Assembly: GCA_021157485.1 (NCBI GenBank)
Contig: JAGGWO010000078.1
Coordinates: forward strand, 1-5,147
Length of the DNA: 5,147 bases
DNA from: Sulfurimonas sp.
GTDB taxonomy: Bacteria > Campylobacterota > Campylobacteria > Campylobacterales > Sulfurimonadaceae
Direction: 5' to 3'
The notes beneath the pieces were generated by a model that made no database searches, was not told where the DNA came from, and saw nothing but the letters and a program-made list of their open reading frames with translations. Below, in pieces: positions 4,393 to 5,147 of this stretch (positions within the stretch are counted from its first letter, which is position 1; each line of letters starts with the position of its first letter). A program made the position numbers and the translations under genes.

Positions 4393-5147
4393 GTGAGTGA
4401 AGAGTTAGATTTACTACGTGAGATAGGTGCTCAAAAGATTTATGAAGAGACTCATATATCTTTAAAACATGCACAAAGTGTTATTCATGAGAGTTTTGAG
4501 GGTCTGACTAAGGTTCAATTCTTGGGTTTCATCTCTATTTTAGAAAGAGAGTATAATCAAGATTTATCTGTTTTAAAAGCTAAAGGTTTACAATATTTTG
4601 ATGATGAATCTTCAGCAGATGTGTCATCATCAAGTGTATTTATTGAGCCAAAAAAAGCTAAAAAACCAACTCTAATTTACATTTTAGTAGCTCTTTTTGT
4701 TTTTCTCATAGTTGCTTATATTAGTATTGAAAGTAATTCCTCGGCTCCAGTGACGCCAAAAATTGATAACTCTGCAATTGAGAGTGTTCAAAAAAATCTA
4801 GATCCTATTGTGATTGATATTAACACTTCTGACTCTAATGTTAGTGAAGTTGATGAAAATACAACCATAGAAATACCTGAAGTTATTGAAATACCCGAAG
4901 CCGTTGAGATAATTCAATCTTTGAAGATTATTCCAAAAGCGAAACTTTGGATAGGTTATATTGATAGAAAAGAAGAGATTAAAAAGCAGACGATTATTAC
5001 AGAAACTTTAGAGCTAGATCCTGCTAAAGAGTGGTTGTTTTCTTTAGGCCACGGACATGTGGATATTGAGGTAAATGGTGAGATACAAGAGTTTAAAACA
5101 GCAAACAATATTAGATTTTTATATAAGAACGGAGAATTGCAAAAATT
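4393..5147 (+). CDS. RodZ-like single-pass membrane protein, C-terminus beyond window
   Basis: The visible 251 codons begin at GTG 4393 and continue past the edge. Residues 1-70 form a helical, soluble domain resembling the RodZ helix-turn-helix region (GAQKIYEETHISLKHAQSVI, then FISILEREYNQDLSVLK). A charged, Ser-rich linker with KKAKK (87-91) precedes one membrane helix (about 93-112), so the N-terminus should be cytoplasmic. The periplasmic part starts with an acidic, low-complexity linker including IEIPEVIEIPEAVEI (159-173). It then enters a probable beta-rich domain (about 178-251) with LWIGYID, KEWLFSLGHGHVDIEVNGE and FLYKNGE, laid out like the C-terminal domain of RodZ. RodZ links the MreB cytoskeleton to wall synthesis. 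Whether this protein does so is inference from architecture; the sequence is divergent. It is likely co-transcribed with rlmB. I recall a membrane protein gene at this place in Campylobacter, unverified. Confidence 0.75.
   Translation, partial: MSEELDLLREIGAQKIYEETHISLKHAQSVIHESFEGLTKVQFLGFISILEREYNQDLSVLKAKGLQYFDDESSADVSSSSVFIEPKKAKKPTLIYILVALFVFLIVAYISIESNSSAPVTPKIDNSAIESVQKNLDPIVIDINTSDSNVSEVDENTTIEIPEVIEIPEAVEIIQSLKIIPKAKLWIGYIDRKEEIKKQTIITETLELDPAKEWLFSLGHGHVDIEVNGEIQEFKTANNIRFLYKNGELQK
4867..4911 (+). repeat. Short imperfect 18-bp tandem repeat inside the RodZ-like gene
   Basis: Two and a half in-frame units of 18 bp (4867-4884, 4885-4902, then 4903-4911) encode IEIPEV, IEIPEA and VEI in the periplasmic linker. 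The units have diverged at several bases, so this is probably a flexible spacer rather than a rapidly changing repeat. Confidence 0.6.

Noticed and set aside
4380..4400. A tiny frame from ATG 4380 overlapping the rlmB stop
   Set aside because: It stops after six codons. The GAGGGG site fits the GTG at 4393.

Overview
This AT-rich window reads as a chromosomal segment of a Campylobacterota (epsilonproteobacterial) genome, probably a marine Sulfurimonas-like organism. The basis is the codon bias, the AT-rich promoters with a strong -10 box and no clear -35 box, and the gene order. The order membrane protein, rsmE, rpmE, rsmI, rlmB, membrane protein is one I recall, unverified, from Campylobacter and relatives. 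No gene shows signs of phage or plasmid origin.

Layout: bases 1-1116 hold moeA on the minus strand, cut at its C-terminus by the window edge. Bases 1117-1432 are a divergent intergenic region. It is almost filled by a 269-bp structured element (1140-1408) with near-perfect 33-bp terminal inverted repeats and two internal hairpin arms. From 1433 to the end everything lies on the plus strand: a small four-helix membrane protein (1433-1846), rsmE overlapping its stop codon (1843-2514), a leader with two hairpins, rpmE for ribosomal protein L31 (2627-2827), rsmI (2841-3656), rlmB (3697-4380), and a RodZ-like membrane protein (4393 to the edge).

The core is a ribosome-maturation cluster. By family, RsmE methylates 16S U1498, RsmI 2'-O-methylates 16S C1402, and RlmB 2'-O-methylates 23S G2251. 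All three positions lie at the ribosomal P site, and the cluster also carries one ribosomal protein. Three promoters are suggested, before the membrane protein, rpmE and rlmB. Within each unit genes overlap or lie 12-13 bases apart, so translation is probably coupled.

The genes are conventional. The non-coding parts are the most interesting: the branched inverted-repeat element, the hairpin leader of rpmE, a small hairpin that hides the rsmI start site, and two promoters placed so close to their start codons that the transcripts may be leaderless. I found no CRISPR array, tRNA, rRNA, transposase gene or defence system, and no evidence of a wholly new protein system.
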